Positions 46,706 to 57,011 of a stretch of 64,000 nucleotides of DNA are shown here, piece after piece; positions within the stretch are counted from its first letter, which is position 1, and each line of letters begins with the position of its first letter. The notes under the pieces are model-generated. The model did not search any database, had not been told where the DNA came from, and saw only the letters and a program-made list of their open reading frames with translations. The position numbers were made by a program, and so were the translations under genes. This stretch comes from Bernardetia sp. (lineage in GTDB: Bacteria > Bacteroidota > Bacteroidia > Cytophagales > Bernardetiaceae): contig JAHDBD010000015.1 of the NCBI GenBank assembly GCA_020630575.1, forward strand, positions 1-64,000, written 5' to 3'.

Positions 46706-47416
46706 ATGGAATCTCAAATAAAACAAGTAAGCTATTATAAATATCCTCGTACATTTCATTTGCCTTATTCTCCAAAACGTGGTTCAGACGACAAAGTTTT
46801 GATTGATGACTCTGATTTTGAAGGAAAGTACATTGTTGTACTAGAAAAAATGGATGGAGAAAACACAACTATCTACACCAATCATTTGCATGCTCGTTCG
46901 ATAGATAGTGTGAAAGATGAATCTCATCGTTGGTTAGAACGATTTCAAAATTTTATTATCCCGCAATTAAATCAGTTATCTAATTGGCGAATTTGTGGTG
47001 AAAATATGTTTTATAAACATACTGTTTCTTATCAAGATTTGGAAAGTGTCTTCTTAGGATATTCTATTTGGCTAGAAAATCAAAATCAGGAATCAAACTA
47101 TTCTTTATCTTGGCACGCAACAAAAGCCATTTTTGATAAAATTGGAATTTCTTATCCTACCATTATTTATGAAGGAGTTTATGATAAAAAAGCCATTTTA
47201 GAAAAGTTTGAAGAATATAGAAATCAGAAAAACAGGCAAGTAGAAGGATTTGTAATTAGATTAGAAAGTTCTTTTTTATATCAAGACTTTTCTAAGTCAG
47301 TTGCAAAGTATGTCTGCGATGACTTTGAAATAACGACAAACAAACATTGGCGTTATGAAGCCAAGACACTCAATCAATTAAGAAATAATCAGAATGTGTG
47401 GACAAAAATAGTATGA
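46706..47416 (+). CDS. RNA ligase of the covalent nucleotidyltransferase superfamily
   Basis: The 236-residue product has the adenylation motif KMDGENT (motif I lysine at residue 48) and later motifs (HARSID, WRICGENMFYKHTV, VEGFVIRL and VAKYV) in the usual order of RNA ligases. It should join RNA ends using ATP. It has no fused kinase or phosphatase domain and no repair partner nearby. Such stand-alone ligases occur in several bacteria and are thought to act in RNA repair. Confidence 0.8.
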   Translation: MESQIKQVSYYKYPRTFHLPYSPKRGSDDKVLIDDSDFEGKYIVVLEKMDGENTTIYTNHLHARSIDSVKDESHRWLERFQNFIIPQLNQLSNWRICGENMFYKHTVSYQDLESVFLGYSIWLENQNQESNYSLSWHATKAIFDKIGISYPTIIYEGVYDKKAILEKFEEYRNQKNRQVEGFVIRLESSFLYQDFSKSVAKYVCDDFEITTNKHWRYEAKTLNQLRNNQNVWTKIV

Positions 47417-47579
47417 GAAACTTGACAAATTACTTCTAAAATTTTTAATTAGGTTTTATGTACTTATCAAAAAATTCAAAATCATAACTTCTTAATTGAG
47501 TTTGAATTAATTACCTTTGTAAGCATCAAAATGTATTTTATACTCATTCTTATCTAAGAAGAAATTCCTACACAACTAC

Positions 47580-48464
47580 ATGCAATTAATAGACGGAAAA
47601 AATACTGCCGAATTACTCAAAAAAGAATTAGCTATTGAAGTAGCGCAGCGCAAAGAAAAAGGATTCAAAACTCCACATCTTGCAGCTATTTTGGTAGGCG
47701 AAGATGGAGCAAGTCAGACCTATGTAAATAGTAAAGTCAAATCATGTGAACAAATTGGTTTTGCTTCTACTCTCAAACATCTTCCTGCTACTATTACAGA
47801 AGGAGAGTTATTAAAGATTGTAGAAGAGTTTAATCAAAATGATGATATTGATGGATTTATTGTTCAACTTCCTCTACCCAATCATATTGATGCTGATAAA
47901 ATTACCTTAGCAATTTCGCCTGAAAAAGATGTCGATGGTTTTCATCCTTCTAATATTGGTAAAATGGTTTTGGGTTTGCCGTGTTATTTACCTGCAACAC
48001 CTTTCGGAATTGTAAAACTTTTGGAACAATATAATATTGAAACTTCAGGGAAACATGCTGTTGTAATCGGAAGAAGTAATATTGTAGGTTCGCCAATGAG
48101 CATTTTATTAGCAAGAAATGAAAAAGTAGGAAACTGTACTGTTACGCTTACACATAGCAGAACCAAGAATTTAAAAGAAATTTCACTACAAGCAGATATT
48201 ATCATTGCAGCCATTGGAAAACCTGAATTTGTAACAGAAGATATGGTGAAAAAAGGAGCAATTGTCATTGATGTAGGAACAACACGAGTTCCAGATGCAA
48301 GCAAAAAATCAGGTTTTTCGCTCAAGGGAGATGTAAAATTTGATGAAGTAGCTGAAAAATGTTCATTTATTACGCCTGTGCCAGGTGGAGTAGGTCCTAT
48401 GACAGTAACAGCTCTTTTATTTAATACATTGGAAGCTGCAAAAAGAAAAGATTCTGTTGAGTAA
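47580..48464 (+). CDS. folD: FolD bifunctional methylene-THF dehydrogenase / methenyl-THF cyclohydrolase
   Basis: The 294-residue product links one-carbon units at the methylene and formyl levels. It shows the active-site [14 protein letters not shown] (Tyr and Lys), QLPLPNHID, the NAD(P)-binding [12 protein letters not shown] and the C-terminal [12 protein letters not shown] signature. Length and motif order are normal. Cytoplasmic. Confidence 0.96.
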   Translation: MQLIDGKNTAELLKKELAIEVAQRKEKGFKTPHLAAILVGEDGASQTYVNSKVKSCEQIGFASTLKHLPATITEGELLKIVEEFNQNDDIDGFIVQLPLPNHIDADKITLAISPEKDVDGFHPSNIGKMVLGLPCYLPATPFGIVKLLEQYNIETSGKHAVVIGRSNIVGSPMSILLARNEKVGNCTVTLTHSRTKNLKEISLQADIIIAAIGKPEFVTEDMVKKGAIVIDVGTTRVPDASKKSGFSLKGDVKFDEVAEKCSFITPVPGGVGPMTVTALLFNTLEAAKRKDSVE

Positions 48465-48511
48465 TCAGTTGAATATACAATTTAAAATCATAATTTTTAA
48501 TTAACATAATA

Positions 48512-48775
48512 ATGGAAGAATACAAAAAACCTGACCCTAACAAAAAACCTATTCATAAGGTAGAAAACATACAAAACACTGCTTTTGCTTTCGAAAAAAT
48601 CAATTATATCATGATGATTGCTGGAGTAGTTATTATTACACTAGGTTTTACAATTATGGCAATGGAAGATGCAAAACATGGCTTCGGATTTTTGGGACTT
48701 ACACTAGGACCTATTATCACTTTTGCTGGTTTTATGTTCGAAATCTTTGCGATTCTTTATAAAAAGAAAAAATGA
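48512..48775 (+). CDS. DUF3098 membrane protein
   Basis: The 87-residue product has two transmembrane helices (about residues 30-48 and 58-80) and the DUF3098 pattern FAFEKINYIMMIAGVVII, typical of Bacteroidota. Family function is unknown. It ends 18 bases before the next gene. Confidence 0.8.
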   Translation: MEEYKKPDPNKKPIHKVENIQNTAFAFEKINYIMMIAGVVIITLGFTIMAMEDAKHGFGFLGLTLGPIITFAGFMFEIFAILYKKKK

Positions 48776-48793
48776 TTTTTGAAACACAGAGAA

Positions 48794-49894
48794 ATGAAAC
48801 CTGATAAAGCAGCGAAGCTAAATATCTTTTTCAAATACTTTTTACATAAATATTTTATAATTTTATTTTTAGGTCTATTTCTCTGTTTTTCTTGTCAAAA
48901 CTCTGATAAAAACAAACCAATAAAGTTGCTTTTTGGTGGAGATATTTTATTGGATAGAGGAGTGCAAATAGAAATAGAAAAAAAAGGAATTGTTGCACTC
49001 TTCGATAGTATACAACCTGTTTTTTCTGAATATGATTATGTACTAGCAAATTTGGAATGTCCACTGACAGATGAAAGTTCGCCTATTCCTAAGCGTTTTA
49101 GTTTTCGTGCGCCTACTATTTATGCTGATTCTCTCAAAAAAGTAGGTTTTACACATTTGTTTTTAGCAAACAATCACACCAACGACCATCATAGAAAAGG
49201 ACTTTCAAATACGTTTAATTCTCTCAAAAAAGCTGGAATTATAGGAATTGGATATGGAGAAACGCATTCTGAAAGTTGTGAACCTATTTTTATAGAAAAA
49301 AATAATCAAAAAGTTGCAATTTTTTCAGTAGTTAGAGTTCCTTTGGAAAATTGGTTTCGAATGGAAGATAAACCTTCTATTTGCCAGTTATCAACACAAG
49401 AATTAGTACAAAAAATAAAAGAATTACGAGCAAAAGAATCTCAAACGATTATTATTATTTCGCTACATTGGGGAACAGAATATAAATTTTTGCCAAAAGC
49501 AGAACAGCGAAAAGAAGCTCATTTGCTGACTCTAGCAGGTGCAGATGCCATTATTGGGCATCACCCACACGTAACACAAAGCATAGAGTTTGTAAACAAA
49601 AAGCCTGTTTTTTATAGCTTAGGCAATTTTGTCTTTGACCAGGAAGGAGATTTTAAAGACAGATGTATTCTAGTTGAATTTGAAATTCAAAGTAAAAAAA
49701 TAAATACTATTTTCCTTTATCCTCTGCAAATCAAAAATTCTGTTCCTCAATTTTTTTCCTATAAAGATTCTATTGAAAAAGCCTTTTTTATAAAACATTT
49801 GAAAAGCCTATCAAAAGGAGTTATTTTTGAAGAAATAAAACAAAATAAATCTAGTCTTTCTAGTTCTTCTACCTTTTTGATACAACGCAAATGA
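48794..49894 (+). CDS. CapA-like lipoprotein (PGA_cap metallophosphatase-like)
   Basis: I chose ATG 48794 (366 residues); a TTG start 5 codons earlier is possible. A lipoprotein signal (FLGLFLCFSCQNS) precedes a CapA domain: LLFGGDILLDRG, ANLECPLTD, FLANNHTNDH, SLHWGTEYKF, IIGHHPHVTQS and YSLGNFVFD. The family is related to poly-gamma-glutamate synthesis proteins and calcineurin-like enzymes. It probably acts in the cell envelope. It overlaps the next gene by 4 bases. Confidence 0.85.
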   Translation: MKPDKAAKLNIFFKYFLHKYFIILFLGLFLCFSCQNSDKNKPIKLLFGGDILLDRGVQIEIEKKGIVALFDSIQPVFSEYDYVLANLECPLTDESSPIPKRFSFRAPTIYADSLKKVGFTHLFLANNHTNDHHRKGLSNTFNSLKKAGIIGIGYGETHSESCEPIFIEKNNQKVAIFSVVRVPLENWFRMEDKPSICQLSTQELVQKIKELRAKESQTIIIISLHWGTEYKFLPKAEQRKEAHLLTLAGADAIIGHHPHVTQSIEFVNKKPVFYSLGNFVFDQEGDFKDRCILVEFEIQSKKINTIFLYPLQIKNSVPQFFSYKDSIEKAFFIKHLKSLSKGVIFEEIKQNKSSLSSSSTFLIQRK

Positions 49895-51657
49895 AATTTT
49901 ATAAATTTGTCTATATAATAGTTCTGTTTTTTGTTTTCTTATTGACTACTGCTCAATCTAGTTTTGCACAAACAAACACTTCTAGTCTTGTTCCTTATCA
50001 AACAGATTATTATCATCTCTTGAAACGCTATGAAATAAAACGAGGTAAATTTTTTCAGCCTTTTCATAGCTCAACACTACCACTCTCTCGCTATAATATT
50101 GCGCTTTTTGCAGATTCATTAGCAAACGACAGTACACAAATTCTTTCTTCATCTGATAAATTCAATATCAATTATTTATTGACTGATAATTATGAGTTTA
50201 CTAAAAAAGATAGTGTAAAACAGAAAGGAATTTTGAAATATTTCTATAAAAGGAAATCTGATTTTCTTTCTTTTCTAAATGACAATTATGATATGAAATT
50301 GGAAAAAGGTCAGTTTGATTTTGTCATTCGTGCCAATCCAATTTTACATTTAGGAGTTGGAAAGGATAATACAAGAGATGAAATGCTTACTTTAAACACT
50401 AGAGGTGCAGAAATACATGGTGTGGTGGCTCGTCGTATTGGTTTTTATGCTTCTGTAACCGAAACACAGGCTATTTTTCCCCGTTATGTACAGAATTTAA
50501 TTGATTCACTTAGTCCTGATCGTTCTTTAGAAAATTTTGTAGTTCCGAATGAAGCCTTTGCAAAACCATTTAAAGAAAATGGTGTAGATTTTTTGAGAGC
50601 AACAGGTTATATTACTTTTAATGTAGCAAAAGTAGTAGATGTACAGTTTGGACAGGATAAAAATTTTATTGGAAATGGTTATCGTTCGCTTGTTTTATCA
50701 GATTTTGCAGCACCTCATTTATTTTTGAAACTTCAAACTAAGTTTTGGAAAATCAATTATACCAATCTTTATACACAAATGGTAGCTGATGTGCAGCGTG
50801 CAAATTCATTGTATCCTAAAAAATACGTCATTTATCATCATTTGAGTATAGATTTTTCTAAGAAATTTAATTTAGGTGTTTTTGAAAGTGTAGCGTATGG
50901 GCGCAAAGACCAAGGACAAAATGATACTTTTGATTTGACATATCTAAATCCTTTTATTTTTTATCGTGCCGTAGAGCAAGGAATTGGAAGTATAGATAAT
51001 GCACTTGTGGGCGCAGATTTCAAATGGCTTGCTTTAAAGGATTTTCAACTTTATGGACAGTTTGTATTGGATGAGTTGAAGGTAGGAGAGCTGATAGATA
51101 ATAATGGATGGTGGGGAAATAAATACGGAATTCAGTTGGGTTTGAATTATATTGATGTAGCAAATATCAAGAATTTGGACTTGCAGATGGAAACAAATAT
51201 TGTACGTCCTTATACCTACACACACTCTTCTGATGAGCAGCTTTCTAATTTTGTAAATTATAGACAACCTCTTGCTCATCCTTTAGGAGCTAATTTTATG
51301 GAGTTTTTGGGAATTTTGCGTTATCAACCTATTCCAAGACTTAATCTTACAGGTAAATTTATTTATGCCAAAACTGGAGAAGATTCGAATGGCAGTAACT
51401 GGGGAGGTAATCTTCTTATCTCAAATGAAGATGTAGATGATACCAATGAATATGGAAATACAATTGGACAAGGCGTAGAAACAAGCATTTTGTTTGGTCG
51501 TCTGACAGCAACTTATCAGCTTTATCACAATCTTTTTTTAGATGCTGATGTCATTCAGAGAAACAAAACATCTGCAATTGTAGCTAGAGATTTGAGTTCG
51601 ACAGTTTTTTCAGTAGGGCTACGTTTGAATATTGGGCAGCGTTTGTATGAGTTTTAA
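49891..51657 (+). CDS. Outer membrane beta-barrel protein, Wzi-like
   Basis: The 588-residue product has a signal peptide (ending near SSFAQ) and long runs of alternating strands such as VVDVQFGQDKNFIGNGYRSL and NPFIFYRAVEQGIGSIDNAL, typical of capsule-assembly Wzi-type barrels of Bacteroidota. It ends in a beta-barrel phenylalanine (RLYEF). It is coupled to the CapA-like gene, which supports a role in surface polysaccharide. Confidence 0.65.
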   Translation: MKFYKFVYIIVLFFVFLLTTAQSSFAQTNTSSLVPYQTDYYHLLKRYEIKRGKFFQPFHSSTLPLSRYNIALFADSLANDSTQILSSSDKFNINYLLTDNYEFTKKDSVKQKGILKYFYKRKSDFLSFLNDNYDMKLEKGQFDFVIRANPILHLGVGKDNTRDEMLTLNTRGAEIHGVVARRIGFYASVTETQAIFPRYVQNLIDSLSPDRSLENFVVPNEAFAKPFKENGVDFLRATGYITFNVAKVVDVQFGQDKNFIGNGYRSLVLSDFAAPHLFLKLQTKFWKINYTNLYTQMVADVQRANSLYPKKYVIYHHLSIDFSKKFNLGVFESVAYGRKDQGQNDTFDLTYLNPFIFYRAVEQGIGSIDNALVGADFKWLALKDFQLYGQFVLDELKVGELIDNNGWWGNKYGIQLGLNYIDVANIKNLDLQMETNIVRPYTYTHSSDEQLSNFVNYRQPLAHPLGANFMEFLGILRYQPIPRLNLTGKFIYAKTGEDSNGSNWGGNLLISNEDVDDTNEYGNTIGQGVETSILFGRLTATYQLYHNLFLDADVIQRNKTSAIVARDLSSTVFSVGLRLNIGQRLYEF

Positions 51658-51779
51658 GAAAGTAAAATGCTTGAAAAACAACATTTTATTACTAAATGAA
51701 GTTAATTAACTATGTGTTTTCTATCGAAAAAGAGAAAATATATTTTTAAATAGTAATTTTACAATATTCACCAGCCTAT

Positions 51780-52346
51780 ATGAAAATGAATAATTTACTT
51801 TACCCCATAAAAAACTACTTGGTTAGTCGTAAGAATAGAAAAGTCCGTCCTTCGAATTCCAAACACCAAACTTTGCCTTATGAAGATGCAAAACACTTTG
51901 GTATTTTATTGCAAATAGAAAGTGCAGAAGATGCAAAACAAATCAGTCCAATAATAGAAAAACTTCAAAAAGACAATAAAAAAGTAGAAGTTATCTTATT
52001 TCAAACCAAAAAAGTAAAAGAAGAGCTACAAGTTTCGTATCGCTTTTTTTTGGTTCATCCAGAGCAAATGGATTGGAGTGGAAATATGGATGTAGTCGCA
52101 GTACAAAAATTTATCTCAGCAGAATTTGATTATCTTTTCTGTATCAGTAATCAGAATGTAGCCCTTTTTGAAAGAATACTTTTGCTTAGTCAAGCCAAAT
52201 GTAGAGTAGGAGCGCATATTGTTGGAAAAGAATTTTTATATGAATGGATGGTTTTTAGAGAAGACCAAAACACACTTTCTAGTCTAGCCAAAAATATGTT
52301 TGATTCGGTTAGTAAAATTCAAAATACAAATGCTGTTTTGGCATAA
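51780..52346 (+). CDS. DUF6913-like cytoplasmic protein
   Basis: The 188-residue product has a basic start and a Rossmann-like core (HFGILLQIESAEDAKQISPI, VEVILFQTKK, FDYLFCISNQN, AKCRVGAH). This resembles a small Bacteroidota-specific family (DUF6913). Function unknown. A strong bidirectional terminator follows. Confidence 0.65.
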   Translation: MKMNNLLYPIKNYLVSRKNRKVRPSNSKHQTLPYEDAKHFGILLQIESAEDAKQISPIIEKLQKDNKKVEVILFQTKKVKEELQVSYRFFLVHPEQMDWSGNMDVVAVQKFISAEFDYLFCISNQNVALFERILLLSQAKCRVGAHIVGKEFLYEWMVFREDQNTLSSLAKNMFDSVSKIQNTNAVLA

Positions 52347-52350
52347 AAAC

Positions 52351-52390
52351 AAAAAACCTATTTGATAATTTTCTATCAAATAGGTTTTTT
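52351..52390. terminator. Bidirectional terminator
   Basis: AAAAAACCTATTTGATA pairs with TATCAAATAGGTTTTTT between converging genes. Confidence 0.85.
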
Positions 52391-52446
52391 TATATATTTT
52401 TGAATAAATTGCTGTTGTTTTATTTTCACCAACAACCTAATTATTT

Positions 52447-53706
52447 TTATTCAAAAGCAGGAATTCCAGTAATTTCTCTTCCTAAGATAAGCAAGTGAAT
52501 ATCGTGTGTTCCTTCGTAAGTCAATACAGATTCAAGGTTTGCCATGTGGCGCATAATTGGATATTCTCCAGTAATTCCCATTCCACCCAAAATCTGACGT
52601 GCTTCTCTAGCAATATTGATAGCAATTTCTACATTATTACGTTTTGCCATCGAAATTTGTGCTGTTGTTGCTTTTCCTTCATTCATCAAAGTTCCTAATC
52701 TCCAGCTTAAAAGCTGTGCTTTAGTAATTTCAGTAAGCATTTCAGCTAATTTTTTCTGAATCAATTGAAAAGAAGCGATAGGTTTTCCAAATTGAATACG
52801 CTCTCCAGCATAACGACGAGCTGTATCATAACAATCCATTGCAGCACCCAAAGCACCCCAAGAAATACCATAACGAGCCGAATCCAGACACATCATTGGT
52901 GCGCCCAAACCATCTTTGTTTGGTAATAAATTTTCTTTAGGAATTTTTACATTATCAAAAACAAGTTCGCCTGTAACACTTGCACGAAGAGACCATTTGT
53001 CTTTAATAACTGGAGCAGAAAAACCTTCCATTCCTTTTTCAACAATTACACCTTTGATACGTCCTTCTTCATTTTTTGCCCAAACAACAGCAATATCAGC
53101 CTCAGGAGAGTTTGTAATCCACATTTTTGAGCCATTTAAAAGATAATGATCTCCCATGTCTTTTATGTTTGTAAGCATTCCAGAAGGATTAGAACCGTGA
53201 TTTGGTTCTGTTAATCCAAAACAGCCTAACCATTCGCCAGTAGCTAATTTTGGTAAATATTTTTTGCGTTGTTCTTCATTTCCAAATTTATAAATTGGAT
53301 ACATAACAAGTGAAGACTGTACAGAAGCCATCGAACGCATTCCTGAATCGCCACGTTCTACTTCTTGCATAATCAAACCATACGAAATATAATCCATTCC
53401 ACCTCCTCCATACTCAGTAGGGATAGAAGGTCCAAAACAACCCATTTCACCAAATTTAGGTACTAACCAATTTGGAAAAATATGCTTGTCTGCACATTCT
53501 TCAATGATAGGAGAAATATCTTTTTTGATAAATTCACGAACTGAATCACGAATCAATTTTTGTTCTTCAGTAAGAAGTGAATCTAAAGCATAAAAATCTG
53601 GAGAAACGAATTCGTCGTTTACATTTTTTGGAGTAATGCTAGATTTTTCAGACGGTGTGTATTGTCCGTTTTTTTGTGTTTTATTGTGTTCGATAGTTGT
53701 GTTCAT
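52447..53706 (-). CDS. Acyl-CoA dehydrogenase, glutaryl-CoA dehydrogenase type
   Basis: The 419-residue product is a flavoprotein of the acyl-CoA dehydrogenase family. Motifs are LTEPNHGSNPSGM, MWITNSPEADIAVVWAK, and YEGTHDIHLLILGREITGIP with the catalytic Glu in YEGT. The closest pattern is glutaryl-CoA dehydrogenase (lysine and tryptophan breakdown). Some start uncertainty lies in the 30-residue polar leader. Confidence 0.88.
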   Translation of the reverse strand: MNTTIEHNKTQKNGQYTPSEKSSITPKNVNDEFVSPDFYALDSLLTEEQKLIRDSVREFIKKDISPIIEECADKHIFPNWLVPKFGEMGCFGPSIPTEYGGGGMDYISYGLIMQEVERGDSGMRSMASVQSSLVMYPIYKFGNEEQRKKYLPKLATGEWLGCFGLTEPNHGSNPSGMLTNIKDMGDHYLLNGSKMWITNSPEADIAVVWAKNEEGRIKGVIVEKGMEGFSAPVIKDKWSLRASVTGELVFDNVKIPKENLLPNKDGLGAPMMCLDSARYGISWGALGAAMDCYDTARRYAGERIQFGKPIASFQLIQKKLAEMLTEITKAQLLSWRLGTLMNEGKATTAQISMAKRNNVEIAINIAREARQILGGMGITGEYPIMRHMANLESVLTYEGTHDIHLLILGREITGIPAFE

Positions 53707-53923
53707 TCTTATTTTTATATTTTTGAATTGATTTCTTTTTCTTATAAGGATACAGATTAAATTCTGTAGTATATTTTTGCACTCTTAAAGAATACATTAG
53801 ATTTATTTTGCAAAAATACGTATTTCTTTATAAAAACTATGTTTTATATAGATAATGTTTTGTGAAACGAAAAGTTTTAATTGATTGAATTTCAGTTTGT
53901 TATAGTCAGCTTACAAGATTGTT

Positions 53924-54811
53924 TTATTCTCTATTGCTTACAACCTCTCCCAAAATACCTAATAGTTCTATCAGTTCTGGAATTTTTTCACCTTGCGCTG
54001 CGTGTTCGAAAGATTGCATCAAATTATGAATCATTCTACGAAGAATGGCTAAATTGTCACAAGGAGAGTAAAAAACATCACTTTTAGGAAGTTTGAGTTG
54101 TTTGAGGTAATTATCAATATCTTGTTTCGAAAAAATAACTCCTCTATTAAATACATTGATGTAAAAATCTAGTTCATCACTTTTATAAATCAAGACAAAC
54201 AAATTGGGAAGGTTTACACCAAAAATAGGAAGTTTGAGCTTTTGAGCAATCAACATATATACAGTTGCCAAACTAAGAGGATTTCCTTTTTTTGATTCCA
54301 AAACTTGATTTATCATCGAATTATTAACTGAATGAAAATTATTTACATTGGCTTTAAAAGCTAGTTTTTCAAAAAAAACACTATTCAATCTTCTTACTTG
54401 GTCAATCGGATGTTCTACATTTTGGAAAGCAACCCATGTTTCAAAATAAAGTTGTTCTATCTTTAGTTGAAGTTCATCAAAACTCAAATCTGGATATTGA
54501 TAGGTTGCCAAAATCCACAATCCTTTTAATAAATCGTCTTGCTCATTTTCGTACCATTTTTGCAGCTTTTCTTTCAAAATATCAAACTGCAATGTATGTA
54601 AAATATCTTCTATTCTACGTTGTAATGTTGGATTAAAACTGCTCGTCCAAGAGTCTTCTAAGAGAGGTATAATTGATTGTCCGATAGACAAGATTTTGTT
54701 TTCTACGTGTTCTAAAATTTGAGCATCGTCATCTTCTAAAAGAGAAATTAGAGCTTTTAATTCCTTTTCATCTAATTTTTTGTTTACTGAATCTTCATTT
54801 TGTTCTTTCAT
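53924..54811 (-). CDS. SirB1-like transglutaminase-fold protein
   Basis: The 295-residue product has a HEAT-like N-terminal part (about residues 1-110) and a SirB1-type domain: FFEKLAFKANVNNFHSVNNS, GNPLSLATVYMLIAQKL, PIFGVNLPNLFVLIY. In the family this fold is usually non-catalytic. The exact role is unknown. Confidence 0.78.
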   Translation of the reverse strand: MKEQNEDSVNKKLDEKELKALISLLEDDDAQILEHVENKILSIGQSIIPLLEDSWTSSFNPTLQRRIEDILHTLQFDILKEKLQKWYENEQDDLLKGLWILATYQYPDLSFDELQLKIEQLYFETWVAFQNVEHPIDQVRRLNSVFFEKLAFKANVNNFHSVNNSMINQVLESKKGNPLSLATVYMLIAQKLKLPIFGVNLPNLFVLIYKSDELDFYINVFNRGVIFSKQDIDNYLKQLKLPKSDVFYSPCDNLAILRRMIHNLMQSFEHAAQGEKIPELIELLGILGEVVSNRE

Positions 54812-54983
54812 ATATTTCTGTCTGCTTCATTTTATTTTTTTTAATTTCACTAAGTGAATAACTTACCAAATTTTATTTTGTTATTGTTTTACTGATACAC
54901 AAACAAACTTGGTTTCCAAAAAATGCAATGTCAGTATCTCACTGACGAATCCAACTTTCAGACAGTCAAATTATCCTAATCTT

Positions 54984-56843
54984 ATGAATACTTGTTTTAC
55001 AGATTTAAAGTTTTCTATTACTTTATTTATTTTCTTAGTAATCTTTAGTGTAGGAAAAGTAGCTGCTCAGGTTGAGCTTGTTGTTTCTTATCAAAATTCC
55101 TTTGAAAAAAAATTACCTGCTGTTAGTATTCCTAAAACATTAAAATCACTTTCAGAGCTAAAAGAATTGTCTACAAGTCTAATTCAAAATCTACACAATG
55201 AAGGATATTGGAATGCAAAACTACTTCCCTTTACTATTGATAGCCTTGATAAATCAAATTCTAAAAAGAGAATAAAATTTATTATTGATTTGGGCAAGCA
55301 ATCTTTTTGGAAGGAATTAAAGACCAACTCAATTCCTAATTTAATAAAAAGAAATGTTATTTCAGATTTTGAAAAAAAGGATTTTCTAAAAAAGCTTTCA
55401 AAAAATGATACAAATGTTCCTGTAAAAACTCAAGATATAAAAAAATTACAAGAAGCTATCCTTACTTATGCCGAAAATAATGGTTATCCAATGGCAAGAA
55501 CAAATTTAGATAGCGCAGAGATTATCGAAACTGAAAAACGTCTTTATTTTTCTGCAAATCTGACTTATCAGAGTGGTTCATTTATTCAGTTTGATTCATT
55601 AATTATTGATGGAGATGCAAAAATAAAAAAAGATTTTTTGATGAACTATTTACATATTCAACAAGGCAAAGTCTATCAAGAAAATACGGTCAAAAATGCA
55701 GTTCGATTGCTCAAAACAATGCCTTATCTAAAACTAAATGGCAAACCAAAGGTAGAATTTAGATACGATAGAGCTTATTTAAGACTTCCTTTAAAAAGAG
55801 TAAAAAGCAGTCAGTTTGATGGTGTAATTGGTTTTTTACCTAAAAGTCAGTCAGCAGCAAGTTCTTCAAGTTCAAAGGGTTCTAACTTACTTCTAACAGG
55901 ACAAGTAAAATTAAATCTTATCAATCCGTTTGGAGCAGGAAAAACAATTGCTTTTGAGTGGCAAAGAATTCGCCCAGAATCTCAAACTCTATATGCAAAT
56001 TATCAGCATCCTAATTTTTTAAAGACTAATCTTGAGATTGGTGGAATATTTAATTTTATCAAAGAAGATTCTACTTTTAGTATTGTCGAAAGACGTGCTA
56101 ACATAGCTTATCCGAGTGCAAAGTTTGGCAAAATAGGATTTTTTACTTCTCTTCTTACAACTACACGTACAGGAATTATCAGAAATGCAGATACAGCCAA
56201 CGTGCCGACAGCAGACAGTCGTTTTTGGCACTATGGAATTTCGCATTCTTACAATACCTTAGATGATGTTTACTTTCCACGAAAAGGCTTTCAAATTATT
56301 ACCGAAATATCGACAGGAAATAAGACATTTACAGATTCACTTAGTAGAAGCAGAATATCAGATACACAAAATCCAAATGCAGAAAATGATTTTAAAAGTC
56401 CTCAATTAAAGTTTATAACAGAAATGAATCTATTTTTCAAAATAACTAAATTATCCTCTCTTCGAATCAAAACACAGATTCAGTTTATAGAAAGTGAAAA
56501 TTTATTTTTGAATGAGCTTTTAAGGGTTGGAGGTTTACAGAATCTTCGTGGCTTTGACCCAAATAGTTTTTTTGTTTCTCGGTATGGACTTTTAGGAGCA
56601 GAATGGCGTTTTTATTTCGAAGAGCGTTCGTATTTGATGGCTTTTGCAGAGCAAGCAGTTGTTCGTGCACACACTCGTCGGAATGAGGTGTACTTAGATT
56701 TACCTACTTCGGCAGGTGCAGGAATTAGTTTTGCTACCAAAACAGGTATTTTCTATTTTATTTATGCGATGGGAAATTCAAAGACACAGGCTGTTTCAGT
56801 GATTAACTCAAAAATTCACTTTGGTTTGATTAGCCAGTTTTAA
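54984..56843 (+). CDS. BamA/TamA-like outer membrane protein (POTRA plus D15 barrel)
   Basis: I chose ATG 54984 because it gives a signal peptide (ITLFIFLVIFSVGKVAAQ); a TTG at 54909 would add 25 residues before it. The 619-residue product has POTRA-like units in the first half and a D15 surface-antigen barrel in the second (NLRGFDPNSFFVSRYGLLGA, ending GLISQF). It probably inserts or exports proteins or lipids at the outer membrane. Confidence 0.85.
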   Translation: MNTCFTDLKFSITLFIFLVIFSVGKVAAQVELVVSYQNSFEKKLPAVSIPKTLKSLSELKELSTSLIQNLHNEGYWNAKLLPFTIDSLDKSNSKKRIKFIIDLGKQSFWKELKTNSIPNLIKRNVISDFEKKDFLKKLSKNDTNVPVKTQDIKKLQEAILTYAENNGYPMARTNLDSAEIIETEKRLYFSANLTYQSGSFIQFDSLIIDGDAKIKKDFLMNYLHIQQGKVYQENTVKNAVRLLKTMPYLKLNGKPKVEFRYDRAYLRLPLKRVKSSQFDGVIGFLPKSQSAASSSSSKGSNLLLTGQVKLNLINPFGAGKTIAFEWQRIRPESQTLYANYQHPNFLKTNLEIGGIFNFIKEDSTFSIVERRANIAYPSAKFGKIGFFTSLLTTTRTGIIRNADTANVPTADSRFWHYGISHSYNTLDDVYFPRKGFQIITEISTGNKTFTDSLSRSRISDTQNPNAENDFKSPQLKFITEMNLFFKITKLSSLRIKTQIQFIESENLFLNELLRVGGLQNLRGFDPNSFFVSRYGLLGAEWRFYFEERSYLMAFAEQAVVRAHTRRNEVYLDLPTSAGAGISFATKTGIFYFIYAMGNSKTQAVSVINSKIHFGLISQF

Positions 56844-57011
56844 AAAAATCTAATAAAAAAAACAGATAATCAATCAAATTGATTACCTGCTTTCTGTTGG
56901 ATGGTAATAGTTTAGCAAAAGTACAAAAAACTTTGATTCTAATAAAGTAGAGTAACTATATACAAAAGTAGAAACGTCTTTCTTAATTTTTTTAGCTTCA
57001 AAACATAAATA

